DNA of 64,000 nucleotides from the NCBI GenBank assembly GCA_030549495.1, contig JAUIRK010000081.1:186001-250000 (forward strand), written 5' to 3'. The notes beneath the pieces were generated by a model. The model made no database searches. It worked only from the letters and a program-made list of their open reading frames with translations, and was not told the origin of the DNA. The translations under genes were made by a program, and so were the position numbers. The DNA comes from Nectonema munidae (lineage: Eukaryota > Nematomorpha > Nectonematoida > Nectonematidae). Below are positions 25,072 to 40,300 of the stretch, in pieces (position 1 is the stretch's first letter; every line of letters begins with the position of its first letter).

Positions 25072-28000
25072 GTAAGGCTTGTTTCCACTGATTCAAATTT
25101 TGTCTTTATTAATGTTCTGTCATTTTCTAATTTCCAGACAGACAAAAAGTATAACTAAACCATTAGTTCATAAAGTGTACAAACGGCTCGTAAACATTTT
25201 GAAATGTCAGTGTTGTGATTTGAGTTGGTCACACTTGGTCTACTTTTTGAGCCTATTGCTTATCTTAAAAAACTCCAAATTGGAAAACAGAAAAATTGTT
25301 TTTTTACAAATTTAAAATATTTAAGGTTTCATTTGGGGAAAAATGAATTTATCGCCTGATTTAACAATTACAGAAATTCGGATTTGAACTTGCCATTTGG
25401 ATACATAAAAAATCGGATCAGATAATCGAGGGTTTGCTGTAAATCTCAGACGTCAAAAGAGGAAGATACGTGGAACGATCGTTTACTCTTCCCCTCATTG
25501 TTTCCCTTCTCTCCCAAATTTTCATTAAATGTCTTAGTTAACGCATTTAAACGAAATGTTTCTTTAGAAAGTCAAACGATAACTTATCGATGAGAATTCA
25601 TGAATTTCCAAAATGGTCTCATTTTCTTTGCCACAAATCTCTGGCGGGTTCAAAGGGGTGGGAGGGGGCGGGGTAGAAAGAAGAGTTCTACTTCAGATCC
25701 GTAAAATGATATGAGTATCCTCTATTCTATTCTTATGTGATACGCATAAAACTATAGGTGCTCATTCACGATGCTTTTGTATATAGAATATTCAAAAATA
25801 TTCTCCTTAGAAACAAAGGATCACCGAGGAGCAAATATTCTTCTAGGTCGCTTTCATGGATGAATGGGTTGAATACGAATTTATGTGGAAGCGATTTTAA
25901 TTGTTTTTAATATAAATTCAAACTAATTTTACATATATATTTAGTAAATATATTAATATTTTGATATTGTCACAAATGTGGGAAAATATTTTATTTAAGG
26001 AGAATGAATATTTTTTGATTTTTTAAAGAATATTTTTCGATTCTTTGATTACAGAATTTTATTTTGTTTATTTAACGAATATATTATTTAATATCTTGCA
26101 AATTGCAAAAATATAGGTAATAACTTTTGTACCCTCGTCTATCCGAAAGAGATCTTGCATCTAACAAAAAAAATAATCAGAAGTTGAATATGTTATTTCA
26201 ATTCTTTGAATAAGGAATTTTAACTGATGAGATTAAATTGGAGGATACTTTTTGTAATCATTTTTCGGGCAGTACTAGTTCCCAGAAGAATAAAAATTGG
26301 CCTGAACAAAGATTTTCTGATAAAGAAGATTCTTTTTACTTGAAAAAAATAAACAAAAATGATATTATCATTGCTATAAATGAAATTAAAGCCAAGAAAA
26401 CTTGTGATATTTATGATATATCTATTTACAAACTGGTATTGATAAAAGAATATATATTAGATTACTTAGTAATCGGTTTTAACTCTTGTATTGAATTCAA
26501 TACCTTTCCTGAGTCTTTGAAAATTAGCAAACTATTACCAGTTTTTAAAAAGGGAAGTACAAACTTAATTGAAAATTATAGACCTATTAGTTTAATTTCG
26601 ACTTTTTCAAAAATATTTGAAAAAATTTTACATACCCAAATTTTATCATATTTAGAAAAGCACAAATTTTTATACAATTATCAGTTTGCTTTTAGGAAAG
26701 GATATAATACCGAACATCTTCATGCATTATTCATTGAAAAAGTTCAAAATTATTTAGAAAGATCCGATGAAGTTGTAGCAATCTTTTTAGATTTTCAGAA
26801 AGCATTTGATAGTATTTCGCATTCTTTGCTAAATGAAAAATTAATCCATATAGGTTTCTCATTTTCAGCTATAGAATTTTTTAAATCATACCTTTCGTTC
26901 CGACAACAAATAGTTTGCATTAATCAAAGCATGTCTTCTTCAAAACCCGTATATTGCGGCATTCCACAAGGATCGATTCTAGGTCCTCTACTTTTTTCTA
27001 TTTATATAAACGGCATCCCTAGTTCAAACCCAAAATTTGAATTCCTCCTATTTGCAGACGATATTACATTGCTTTTGCCTCTTTCAATAATTGATAAGAA
27101 CAATGAAACAATATTTGAATCAATTAAGAATAATTTTTTGAAAGTAGAAGAATGGTGTGATCGTAACTTTTTAAGTTTGAACCGTAAAAAGTCAAAAATG
27201 ATGTTTTTCTCAAACAAAAAGTGCAAAAGTTGTGAGATGAATACAGATATATTTGAAATTGAGTTAGTAAGCAAATATAATTATCTAGGACTGTATATAA
27301 ACAATCAACTTACATGGACTGATCATCAAAACTATATTTCTAAAAAGATGAATTGTACTTTAGGTATACTAAGACGATACAAAAATTATTTTGATGTAAA
27401 AATAAAATTAATGTTATACAAAGCCTTAGTTTTACCGCATCTTAATTATAGCCTTGTTAATTGGGGATATTGTAATTTGGAAAAACTTAAAGTTTTACAA
27501 AAGAAAATTATTAGAAATGTGTTTAATTTGAGTTACAGGCATCATACAACAGTGTTTTTCTTTGGCTATGAATTATTGAAAATTGAAGAAATTTATTTAA
27601 TGCAACTATCCAAGTTCATTTATAAATATCTCTATAATATACTTCCTGAAATATTTTTTGCTTGGCAAACCTTCGTACATCAAGAAACTCAACACTATTT
27701 AAGATCATCAAATAAGTTTATAGTCCCACAATATCGACTCAAAAGTACAAAAAAATTATTGAAAAACAGAGTTATTTCTTTTTGGAATAAAACTCTTAAA
27801 CAAACAAAATTCTATGAAAGTTCCTTCTATAAATATAAAAATTTACTCAAAAAATCTTTTGTAAATAGTTATAATAAAGAATGTAGAGTGAAAAATTGCT
27901 TTATATGTTCCAATCAGTATATATACAAACTATCATTTACATAAATATATATATATATATATATATATACATGAATATATATGTGTGTGTGTAAATGTTA

Positions 28001-28271
28001 GAACATACATCTTTTTCTAAACAAACATAAAACTATACTTCATTTAACTACCTATTATTCATGTTTTTACATACGTATTATATATAAATGTTATATTACA
28101 CATTAATTTTGTAAAAGGTCATCATTTCAGCGGTCCCCTAGGCCTTATGATAACCTTGCAAGTTGATATACATTTTTTTTTAATTCTTTTTTTCCCATCT
28201 CATTGTAAATTGATAATACAAAAAAATTTTTTTTTAAAAAAAATTTTTTTTTTTATATTTTTTTTTTTGAA

Positions 28272-28303
<32 letters not shown>

Positions 28304-31300
28304 CTAACAAAATATTAACAGAAAGTTGAATATTTTTCGATTCTTTGATTACATAATTTTATTTTGATTATTATGATATTATTTAAATCGTGCAAATAGT
28401 AAAAATATATGTAATGACTTTTGTAACATCGTCTTTCCGAATGAGGTATGTCAAATCTTACATCTAGCAAAATATTAACAGAAAGTTGAACATTGTCTCC
28501 CTAATTATTTGTATCAAAACATTCACTGAGCAAACTATAGAATAGTACCACCCTAGTATACAGGTTTGGAATGACAAACAAGTAGTCTACCCGCGTTCCA
28601 CCGTACATGTTATGAGTTTCCTAAAACTCTTCATACTGAAAAAATATTTCTTCAAATTTAATATTAATATTTTAAAGAATCTCGGATTATACACATGATG
28701 CATGATAAAAATATTTAATTGTTGAAAATTAAGAGGTCACATGATACGCGAGATCAAACGTTGTTCGAGCATTCCCCAAATAGAAATAATCATATTAGTA
28801 TAATTGTTGAAAAATTCTGAAAGTGTCAATAAAATTTGTGGTAAGCAAAATAAAAATCTATCTTAAACATGTTGAAAACTTTCATTACACGGATGTACTA
28901 AATTGATAATTATGACTTGCGAAAACACAATATATACGAATATATATATATGAAAATTTTTTGAACCAAAATATTTATGGTAAAATAAAGATAGTATTGT
29001 TATTCAGAATGATAAGAGGAATCTAAAAATGTATAATACTTGTATATTTGTTGAATATATGTGAAGTCATAATTTTGAGACTGTTTGAAAGGCCTGAAAA
29101 ATCGAAAATTTTAAAATTAAAAAAAATTAAAATTTAAAAACCTATTCTTAGGGTTTGGTACGTTGATTCCAAATATGTAATTTGTTTGAAATGAATCGAA
29201 TGACTTCAATATTTTTTTGCGGTCAAATTTGGAATTTTTGTCATTTTATCAAGTTCAGAGGCAAAAAAAGTATTTTAAAAATTCAAACTTAAAATATTTA
29301 TACATTTTCGTAATGAGTATAAAATTTCCTTTAAAATGAAATGTTAAAATTGGAAATTCACTAACGAAATATTTAATAATACTAAATTAGACACTATATT
29401 TCTCAAAAATATTTTTGAATAAAATTTAGAACTAATTTTTTAATTTCTAAATAAAATAGCAAGTTAAAATATAGCGCTCAAAATATTTGTTTTAATAATG
29501 AATTTTTAAGAACAAAAATAAAAATTATTTTATAAAAATCTAATAAATTTATGTTATTTTATTGTATATTGAGTGACGCTCTATTTCAAAAAGGCGTAAG
29601 TTTTTAACTTGTTAAGCAAAATATCACTGTTGCGCTTGCCTGAAAGTCCAGTATCATTTTGGATATTCGACCCTCAAGAGTTTTCACGATTGCAAAGATC
29701 CAAAGAGAAGATTGCATATGTATTTTGTATAATTTGAAATCTTACATCAAATATGGAATGGAATTTCGAGAAGCAAATTTTTTGTGATTGTTTACGTAAA
29801 TATTTTTACTAAAACTAACCAATAAGTTAACACACTAACTAACTGAGTTACGAGCTAAATTCCGCTTTTACGAATTATCAAATTATTGAAATGCATGGCA
29901 TTATTTTTAATTTGTTTGAAAAGTTTTGAGAAGAACAAAAAGTAAAAAATTATTTTGATTCCTAAATAGTCCAAGACATTTAGAAATACATGACATTGTT
30001 TAAAAAAATGTAAAATTCCAAAAGTTTAGATAAGATATGCCAATCTTAAGACAAAGAGATGTTACGTTTCTCTAAAATCCGAAAAGAAAAATTAAGAACA
30101 AAAACGTTATCCATCATACCATCTTTGTGTGATTTTTTACCCATTTTGATTTTTGAACTTTCATAGATAACCTGTTTCAATTGATCTAGACGTAAACCTT
30201 TATATATTTTTCCATTTTAATTTAAAATTAAAAAAATGAAGTTAGTTTACAAATAAAAAGCGAATATCAAAAATTAAATTAATAATTCCATTTTTACCCT
30301 TTGGTGAAATTTCACCCTTTTTACTTTCTATACAGTGGCGTGCAAAAGTTTCCGGCCACAACTATCAACTATATTATTTTTGTCTTTATTTTTTTTTTAA
30401 ATATTTTTTATGCAATTAAATCCACACAAATATTAATTTTTATATTAGTAAACATTTTAAATGTTATTCTTTTTATATTTATAGAAAAATTCATTTATAT
30501 CGTTTACTTATTAAAAATCTCTTGCAAAAGTTTTCGCCCATTTATCTAATTCAATTGTTAATCATAACTGAACTAAAACCCAAATATATCCATTCGGCTA
30601 AATGGGCGTCAGCGTAATGGCCGTTGTCCAAATGTCGGGTCACGGGGAAAGTTTCCAGATCAAGCTCCCAAAAAACGAAGGACAACGAGTTGTTTTAGCT
30701 TTAGTCCAAAACTCAAGGGAAGACTTTTTTACTAAATTCAATCTTGCGATCCAATTGATGAAAGGGTGGTTTATTTTTTTTGTAATAAATGCTTACAACT
30801 TTTCATTTAGCTATTTTTTTATTGTTTTTCAATCAATTATTTTGTTGTTATGCTGGAAATTTTTTTAAAACTTAAAAAACTGTTTGGATGAATTTTGACC
30901 CATAAAATTGTTGGTAAAAATAAAGTTAATCCTTTTTAAATCATTTATTCTTTTATTGTTGGTTTCAACATATGATTATGCGTGTATTTTGAACCTTAGC
31001 GTTTTTATCCGGCCCGCTAAAGCTGGAAATACTCGAAATGCGGCCCGCGGGTGATTTAAGTTTAAAACTACCATATATTTTATTTATTTATAATAAAACC
31101 ATTAACTAACTAAGTGACTACAAACGATTTTAACAGTGTCATGTATGGTTTATCTAACAGGAGTCCTCAAACTTTTTTAACCCTGCGACGCCCAGACAAG
31201 CTTAATAAAAATATGGAATCATTTTTTGCATTTCTGATCATGAGCAAACATAATATATGAAAATTTACCTTTAAAATAAGAGTATGTAAAGTTTTTTTTT

Positions 31301-34300
31301 AATTTGTCTATAATATAAAGATTGTCCATAATAATAATAATACATAACCCTCACGACTATCTTGTTAACATAATATATGAAAATTTACCTTTAAAATAAC
31401 AGTATATAAAGTTTTTTTTTAATTTGTCTATAATATAAAGATTGTCTATAATAATAATACATAACCCTCACGACTATCTTGTTAACATAATATATGAAAA
31501 TTTACCTTTAAAATAACAGTATGTAAAGTTTTTTTTTAATTTGTCTATAATATAAAGATTGTCTATAATAATAATACATAACCCTCACGACTATCTTGTT
31601 AACATAATATATGAAAATTTACCTTTAAAATAAGGGTAAAGTTTTTTTTTTTGTCTTAATATAAAGATTGTCTATAATAATAATACATAACCCTCACGAC
31701 TATCTTGTTAATAATATAGAAAATACCTTTAAAATAAGAGTATGTAAAGTTTTTTTTTTTTTTGTCTATAATATAAAGATTGTCTATAATAATAATACAT
31801 AACCCTCACGACTATCTTGATAACATAACCCCCCCCCCCCCCCTCTTCAACATCTATGTAATAGTCGACTCTCAGATCCGGGGGGGGGGGGGTCGATAGC
31901 GACCTCTTTGGGGGGTATTTTCGGTACCATACAGAACAACTCTCTCCCATCTCAAAGCCGTGTTATATACTACCAACTTGAAAAGAGTTGTCCTTGGAAA
32001 TTCTCTTCCATTATTCCTTGTGTCAATAGTATGATGGAAAGGCACTTTCGATGTATCATCCATCGCATCTCTGCAGCATCCTTGGCTAGAAATTAATCTT
32101 CTTGTGAGTGACGACGATCTTGCACCAAAATCAATATGTATCGTGGTGGCTCTATGCAAATTTTATGCTTATGAGACTGAATAGGAGGCAGGCGTGTTCT
32201 AATGTTGGATGATTATTATTATTATTCTTATTCTTATTATTTATCCATATCTTTGTGCTTTCTCGCATAATCTTGTTATTAGCAGCATTCTTATCTTCAT
32301 TTATCCTACTTCTTTATGTTGAGGTGGCAGTTTGAAAAGTGTGGAAAGTTAAAGTGGGAGCTAATTTATTTTGAAAATATTTTCGAGTATAATTATTATT
32401 TATGACAAAGCAGGAGATCGCATAGAGATACCAAGGAGTAGAAGTATCATCAGTCGCATAATATAGATATAAAGATAAATATTTTACTTATTTAAAAAGT
32501 TTAATTAATATATCGATCTACTCAACACTCTTAGATCACTATTTCATACCTTTACTCTCGGACTTTGTAGTGAAGAAGATTTTCCTGACGCTGCCGTCTT
32601 CACTCACCACTAAAGTTTGAACGTTTCAATTGAGTTAGCATTCCTTTTGTAATTCAAGGCATCATTCACAATGCTTTTGAATATTGAACATTCAATTTCA
32701 GAAAAATTCTTTTCCGAAAAAATGCTACAAAATTGATCGGGCTAAATTTTATTCTAGATGAAATGGATTCCCGCTTTTTTTCTTGGAATCACCAAACCAC
32801 AATTAAGATCTCCAATTTCAATTGAATTCTTTTGCAAGATGAGAAAAAGCATTTTAAGGAAAACTTTTCATGGGAAATTTTTGCTAAACTCTTTATGACG
32901 ACTTTTTAAGATAAATTCCGTCCTATCAAATCAATATAAAAAATTTTGATTTTATACCTGCATTTTAAATCGATGTTTCGCAAACATCGTCTTTTTTCAA
33001 GTAAAGAACTTCAGAAATAGCTAAATTAAACTGTCCTAGTTCTGATGAAGTGAATTCAAAAAACATTTGATTTCCTATGTATTGATGCAAAAAGTTAAAC
33101 ATACTTCAAAACGAGGATTTTTTCTCAAATCTGTTACTTCAAAACGAGGATTTTTTCTCAAATCTGTTTCAAAGTCTTTTTTTCTTTGATGAAAATTAAA
33201 AAATATACATTTATACACATTTGATTACACTGTTTTGTGTTTTTTACTGCTTGTTCTAACACACGATTAAAACGGATATATAGCTACGTTTGATTAAGTC
33301 TCTTTTGCTTTCTATGGCCTTGATCTCCCAAATAACTTATTAAAATTTCATCTTTACGTAATTATCTATAAAATATTGAATTGGTTCTACTTTTGAAAAG
33401 CAACAAAACCTAAAATTTAGCAGTGCCTGGCAAAGGTTTTCAAGGGGTTCCCCAGATTCTTTTGATATTTTTCCTAAGCCAAATGATGTCTTGGAGAAAA
33501 GCATCTCTATTCTAACTTATAAACTATATATGCATACATATACTTTATATATTATATAAAAAATTGTTATATACATATTTATATTATTATGAACATATAA
33601 AAAGATAACCTTTTTTCGTTTAATAAATCTATTCTATTCTATTCTATGAAATTTGAGTATACATTTTTTATTATTAGTATAATTTATTTTGGAATTTCTA
33701 TTTTTTGAGTCTACATGTAACATTTGAGAAAATATGAATCCTTTTTTCTAAACATATAATCTCATATCTGTTATCCTTCACCTGGCAAAAAGTAAGCTCA
33801 CATGCCTATTTGCAGTCCCAGGGCCAAATTTTCAGTGCCTTCCTCCTCCCCCATCCCCAGTCCAAAAAATCTTGTGGTGTTCCAGGTCTAAAGTTTTGGT
33901 GTGGCCCCCTCATCCGCCAGGCCTAATAATGTAACTGCTATGTTTAGAGCTTGGTCGTATTTGATTTTTTTTATCATTAGAGAAAGTTAAGCTTTTCATT
34001 TCAAAGAATAAACTTTCAAAATGAATGACAGATTTCAGGTTATATGCAATTGCATCACATTTTTATATTTCACTATGACATATGTTAACACCGTCGAAAT
34101 TCATTTTCACAATTTTTTGAAGTTTTCTTTCATTTCTAACAATGGATTCAAATATTATGTATATACTTTTTTTCATATGTCCCTTCCAAAGAAGTGTCGC
34201 TGTAAGGCATATGCCGCCTCTGTCCCCCATATGTGAAACCCCTGTTTAGAGAAAAACTATTTAAAATTGAGCAGGAATGGAGGAAGTGGGGAGGAAAGTA

Positions 34301-37300
34301 TAAATTGTGGACCACCGGACTTTGCTCGCTCGATAAAAACGCGCTTAGAACTTACGTGATGAAGCCTAAAATATCCCTCCTTAAAAAACAGAACTCCATT
34401 TATATTTTACTTCCCTGAGAACCAAAATTTTTAAGACAAATCTTCCGATTTCTCTTTCAATAGAATTTTTGACATTTAAAGCCAACGATTTACATTTATT
34501 CGGACAATCGTATCAGACGGTTTGGCAAAGGTAGAAGTTAAATGATGTGAAAATCAGCCTTAAAATTTGCTAAAACACTAAAGTATTACATTTTTTGAAA
34601 ACTTGCGTTAAAACCAAACCATTCCTGAAGAAATGTTTATGCTACCGAAAAGTTAAAGTGTGTTTTCACTCTTCTGTTGTTATGATGTCGCGCAAAAGTC
34701 AATAATGTCAAATTTTGGCTACACTAAGTAAAAAATGCTCCATAACTTTTTGTATCAATTTTGTTTTTTTTTGATTAGATTTTTCATGTTTTCATAAATC
34801 TATTAATAATATATTCAAAAACATTTTAATAAACAGTAAATAAAAAGTTAATGAATTACTTTATCATGAAGTCAAATTTAAAAATGGTAAAAAATTCAAT
34901 GTAACTAACACTTTTTACAAATAATAGTACTTAAATTTTCTTTTAAATTTGATTTAAATTAAATTTTGAGACTTGCACTCAAATCTCTCTCACTCAATCT
35001 GTCAGGAGTGATCTGGGATTAAAATAAGAAATTAAATTTATAGCTCATTCCATTTCCCCAAGAAGTCAATAAGTTTTCTCTATAAAATAAATTGCCCTGG
35101 AGTACATCATATTCTGATATACTTGCTTGATCACACCAAGTTTAGTCTCTGCTTCAAAAGAAACAACAACTATACATACTGCATAATCGCGTATGCATTT
35201 GACTCATCTCTTACACCGTGGAGTGTGTGTGTAACTGCTCTTAAGTAGAAATCTTGTACGCACAGATATGATTTATATTGATTTTTTGCTGATTTCTAAG
35301 AAATTTAAGTAAAAGATCCATATTTCTTGCTATTTTTCACTTTTCCAATCAAGAATAGCGTGTAAATATTCTTTTGTGAGTTTGTGAATCTGTCACTTGC
35401 TAGCTATTTTTCCAGCTTTGCAGGAAAATTAAATGTAGTGCGCCTACTCTCTTTATCCTTGAACAACTTTTTATGATAAACAGCAAAGGGATTGCAATCA
35501 TCCACTTGCTTCTCTCCATATTGATCTCCTCCTCAAGTCTTCGCAGATTTTGCACACATTTCACTTACGTGACAACAAATCACCCAATAGCGTTTGTGTG
35601 TTCATGGGTTTTGCTAAAGGGCTATTTGCCAGCGAGTGGTGGCTGGCATACGGTACGTTACTTTTCCAAATTACGGTACGATACGATAGTTTCGTTACGA
35701 CGTAAGAAAAAAAGTAAACTATGAAAAATATCCAAATTTGGCCTAACCTAACCCTAACCCTTTCATATTCCAGTCAATAAGGTTTTGGGATTTATTTATT
35801 CACCACAAACACATGCAATATAAAGAATATCATTTATTATATATCTGATATAAAATCTAATTAATTGAAAAGATTGATTAGCCTTAATTTATATATTCAA
35901 GAGAAAAGAAATTATTCAAACTGTTTCGCAATTTTGAATTTATGAATTTTTCTCATCTGAACTGATTAATTATTATTATTATCTGATTAGGTTTTAAGTG
36001 ATACATTTGTCAAATTTTGCATGAATTTGTTATTTAACCTTCTATATCCAATTTAATATTTTTGGTTTTTGCCAAACAAACTGTGTTACTTTAAATGAAT
36101 AATATATAAAAAATAAAAATTAAAAAACTTTTTATTTTTTGATTGCACTAAAGAATATTGGAGGCGTTTATTCGCAAGGTAAAGAGCATCAAACAAATAT
36201 TTTTGATAATGTTTGATTTCGTTATTACGTTTAGATTTTTTTTATTCCAAAATTTCCATACGTTTTTTAAATATCGTATTTTTTATTCCGACACGATTTT
36301 ACTATACGAAAAAAAATGAAGTTTGAAAGTACGGAATTTCTTTTACGAAGCGTAACGTAAGCCGTCATCGTGCCTAGCGCTTGGCGTGATTAGGATGAAT
36401 TCAACTTGTTACCTCATACTTCAATAAAACAAATTCAATGATTTCAAATGATGAGCGCTCAAACTATTTTAAAGTTCGTACATTTCATTTTTGAAAATGT
36501 CTTTCACACAAATTCTTTTCCCCAAAAATTTAAAGTACCACAAAAAACCTAGTTAACTTTTTCAGGGACAAAGCTGAGGATATCGAAAACGAATGTCTGA
36601 AGGGATTTATTAACCCAATATATCCCAATCATTAATAAATTAGACAGAAGATTTTTTTATTTCAACCCTTTCAGGAGTTGGATTTCCAAGATTAATTAAT
36701 TGTCTTAATTTTTTTTTTTTTCAATGATGACTAGACCTGTTCCCATTTTGATCCGAGTCAGTCTGGTTCTCATAATTTCTATACTAGAACTCGATCTGAC
36801 CGTCTATATTTTGGACCGGAGTGACACCGACTATAATATCTACGGACCAAACTACATAAATTTAGGAGTCATTGAGATAGATTCCTCCAAGTTTATATCT
36901 TAAAATCAATACCGCGTCCTTAGAGTACTTTATAAAGTTATTCATTAATTTTCGATAAATTGAATTAAAAACTTGATCTTTTTATCTTTGATGAGTTTAA
37001 GATTCACTTTATTTGCACATCAAGCAAAAAATAACGAATAAACATATGAAAAATTTTAATATTTGGTTATCCAAAACGCAGCCAATGCTTCGGAAAAAAA
37101 ATTTTGGTGCTAATCCTCACAATGGTATTTTGTTCTAACTTCTCGCTGATTTGTGGATTAGATAGAGAGTCCAAAGCTAGATTTGAAACAGCTGGAAATT
37201 ATTTTATTTTATTTTTCCACTATGTAAAGGATAGGAAAAGAAGCATAAGTTGAAACCGTTCCTGAATTTGATCATGATTATTTCTAATTTTGTTCTTTTT

Positions 37301-40300
37301 TTGACCTTAATTTTTATCGGTTTTAGGGTAAAAGGATTTGAAGACAAAGAGATTTGATTGCTCAAAATGTTTTTATAATCACTTGTCATTCATTTATAAT
37401 TGACGTTACATGTCCAGGCGACTGCTGAATGTGTCAACGTTTTTAAGCTGTTTTGAAGCAACAACAATTTAACACACCTAAATCTCCAATTCACACCCAT
37501 ACATATCATATTCAAGAAATTTGTAATTATAACAGGCTCGTATACAGACCCCAAATCAGAAAGGGGCAAAACTGATTCCAACGAGACCGGCCTAAGAACT
37601 AAGGAGACTTTCCTGGGGGATGGTAGAAAAATTTCCACTGGATGGAGAGAGAAATAGGGGGCATAGAAAAAGAATTAAACACAATTAAAACGAAAACAAA
37701 CTTAAAAACGTACATTAAAAATTGAAAAGTCAAGTTCCGTTGTTGAAGCCGCTGTTGTTATTGCTTTATATTCTAGTCTAGACAAAAGTCTGACCAATAC
37801 CTTATTTTTACTTTTATAATTAAATCAATTACCTCACAAACGGTTGTCTTTTGTAATGTGTTTACTCATGCGAATGAAAAAATATATTGAAAATATATTC
37901 TAAAGGGTTATGCAAATCCTCACCATTGTTATTTGTTCTAACTTATCTAGCATAAACGCAGCACAAAGAGAACATTTTACTCAAACATTTTCAAAATAAA
38001 ATTTTTATTTTCTATATTATTTCAATTTAGTTTGAATTTCTCAAGGTTAATTTTTATATTTGAATCTTCATATATGCAATATATGAAAGAAAATATTTTG
38101 CTTGTTTAGGAGATAAAAAAACAGCAGCTAAAATCAAGTTGTTCGCTTTTCTAAGTTTTGGCCATTTATTATGTTTTGCCCAAACATCTACTTATTGATT
38201 TGGAAAAATTTGAGGCCTCATTTTTGATTTTTACTCTAAATTTATAAATTTATTGGTCTTTTTTTCTTTTAAAATTTTTTTTTCTCTTAAAATTTATCTA
38301 CTCAAGTTTTATACAAATTTTGTTGTAAAAGTGATTAATTAAACTTGAAATATTTTAATTAAGTGCTTTGAAGAAATATACTTAATAGTATTTTAAGTTT
38401 CTCTCAAAAAACTATTAAACTGAAAATGATTTTAAAATTTTTAAATTTTTTTTAAAAAAAAATCTATATATCCTCATAAAATTAACTTTGACCAAGAGAA
38501 AATATAAAAAGCGAAGAATGCTTAGATGCTTGAATTTAATATATCTGATATAAGGATTAAGTTATTAATTTTGAAAATCAGTCTAGTGAATGTATAATGT
38601 AAATGCAAAATTATTAGTATTCTTTCCTTGATAAAATATACAACAGTTTGGTTAATGCTGATTAGTTATGGGAAGCTGTTTATAGGTAATACTTCATAAT
38701 ATACTATGAATAATAATGCGGAATCTTAGTTTTAAGATGAGTGCTGGGATATCTGGACTTCTATCAGTCTAGAAATTAAGAGAATCGTAGATCAAAAATG
38801 AATTGTCTCCTTTTTATATAATGGAGATTGCTGACTTTTTAAAAAGTTGAAGTTCGATTGAGGACAAATACTTGTTTAGTGTTGTTCACAGTTCCTCTTT
38901 ATCAACCCCCCTTCAAAATGTCATCTTTTTATTTAGTTCGTTAGTTCGTAATAAATTTATTTAGTTATTAAATATATCTTTTTCTCTTCGTCCATTTCAA
39001 AAAAGTGCATTTCTAAGGATTAAAAGGAACCGATTTTTCCAGCTTTTAAACTTCGTCTTCAAGCAACTACATTTTGTAGATTTTGAAAGCTCTCAACTAA
39101 CATCGTTACTTTTTGATTTCTAGCCCTAATTGGGGAGCATGTTCCAAAATTTATTTAGCTTCAAAAATTTTGATTTTTGCCAAATTATTAAATTTAAATT
39201 AAAATAAATTTTGTCTCAAATTATTCCCCATTTCTTGTTCTGTTGCACAGTGTGAAATGATATTGCGATCAAAAGTTTCCCTTATGCTGGCCATGGTTAT
39301 CCCATTTTCTTGTTCCATGATTTAACACTAGAACAACCAGTTGTGTCATTTGACGCTTTTTCAATTTTTAAAGATAATTTTATAAACCACTTGCGTTCAT
39401 TATTTTTTTTTGTTCAAAATATTTTCGCTTTTAAATTTTTTCTTTTATTTTCAATAAAAATGTTTTTTCTCTTTTTTTTCTTTAATTCTTCATTTTGTGT
39501 CACTTGACTCTTTTGAGCGCTTTTTGTGAAATATTTTTTGCTTCAACTGCTATAAAAGGAGTCCCAGAAAAGAAACGATTCTTTGCTAAAAGAACTTATA
39601 TCTATTGAAGTTATACTTTTTGCGCAGAGAAAGCGTTATGATAATTTCATAGTAGTCCAACTCAAAGCCTTGCCTTTACTTTCATCAATATGCAACTAAT
39701 TAATTTAAAATGATTACGAACTATCTTCATTCCAACAATTTTAAAATGCACGATAAGAGTATGATGTTGCTTTGGATTAGAAATTTTACAAATCAATTCA
39801 CTCATCAAGAATGCATACATATTCCAGTATACATCCATGTTCCATTTAAAATCCAGAGCTTTGTATCCTTTGAGAAAGACCTCTCATTATTATCATTCCT
39901 TTCTCCACTAACAATAGACGCATATTAACTAAGTTCCATAAAGATGTTGCCATGTTTGTAGCATTGAGTCTTGTGAATTAAAAGCTTTAATGTAATTAAT
40001 CAGGTAGCATATATATACAATATACATATATATATATATATTGACCTCAAGTCAAGAATTGCTTGCTTTTTCCTTATTTCCACCAATTATCGTGGTTGAC
40101 TTTAAAATTTTAACTACTCTATTCACTCTAGATTCGAGAAGCTTGCATATCATTTTGTATCAAAAGACTATTAACATTATTATATATTGATATCATTATT
40201 GACAAACGATTGTAACTATTAATATTTTCGCAAAAAAAGAGAAGATTTAAGGTAATATGACTTTGCAAAAGTCTATGTTATATTCGTTTTAAAGATTTTA

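Larger units (their letters stand above)
26028..28485. repeat. About 160-bp direct repeats flanking the LINE
   Basis: 26028-26190 and 28328-28485 share gaatatttttcgattctttg, aattttattttg, gtaatgactttt-like and ccgaaagag/ccgaatgag blocks in the same order, roughly 80% alike by eye. The block ctaacaaaa...cagaaagttgaa occurs at 26164, 28303 and 28462. The LINE therefore landed in a short tandem array, or inside a duplicated segment. Confidence 0.55.

Noticed and set aside
26214-27944. Host gene or whole, active LINE
   Set aside because: RT motifs are clearly of a non-LTR element, but it lacks the endonuclease part and a start codon, so it is truncated.
28147-28329. Phe/Lys-rich open frame
   Set aside because: Translation of poly(T) at the LINE end.
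31872-32159. Open frames on both strands next to the C/G tracts
   Set aside because: Overlapping on opposite strands, one reading through homopolymers; no motif recognised.
35742-35760. Former telomere or chromosome fusion point
   Set aside because: Only four imperfect units, inside an inverted-repeat element.
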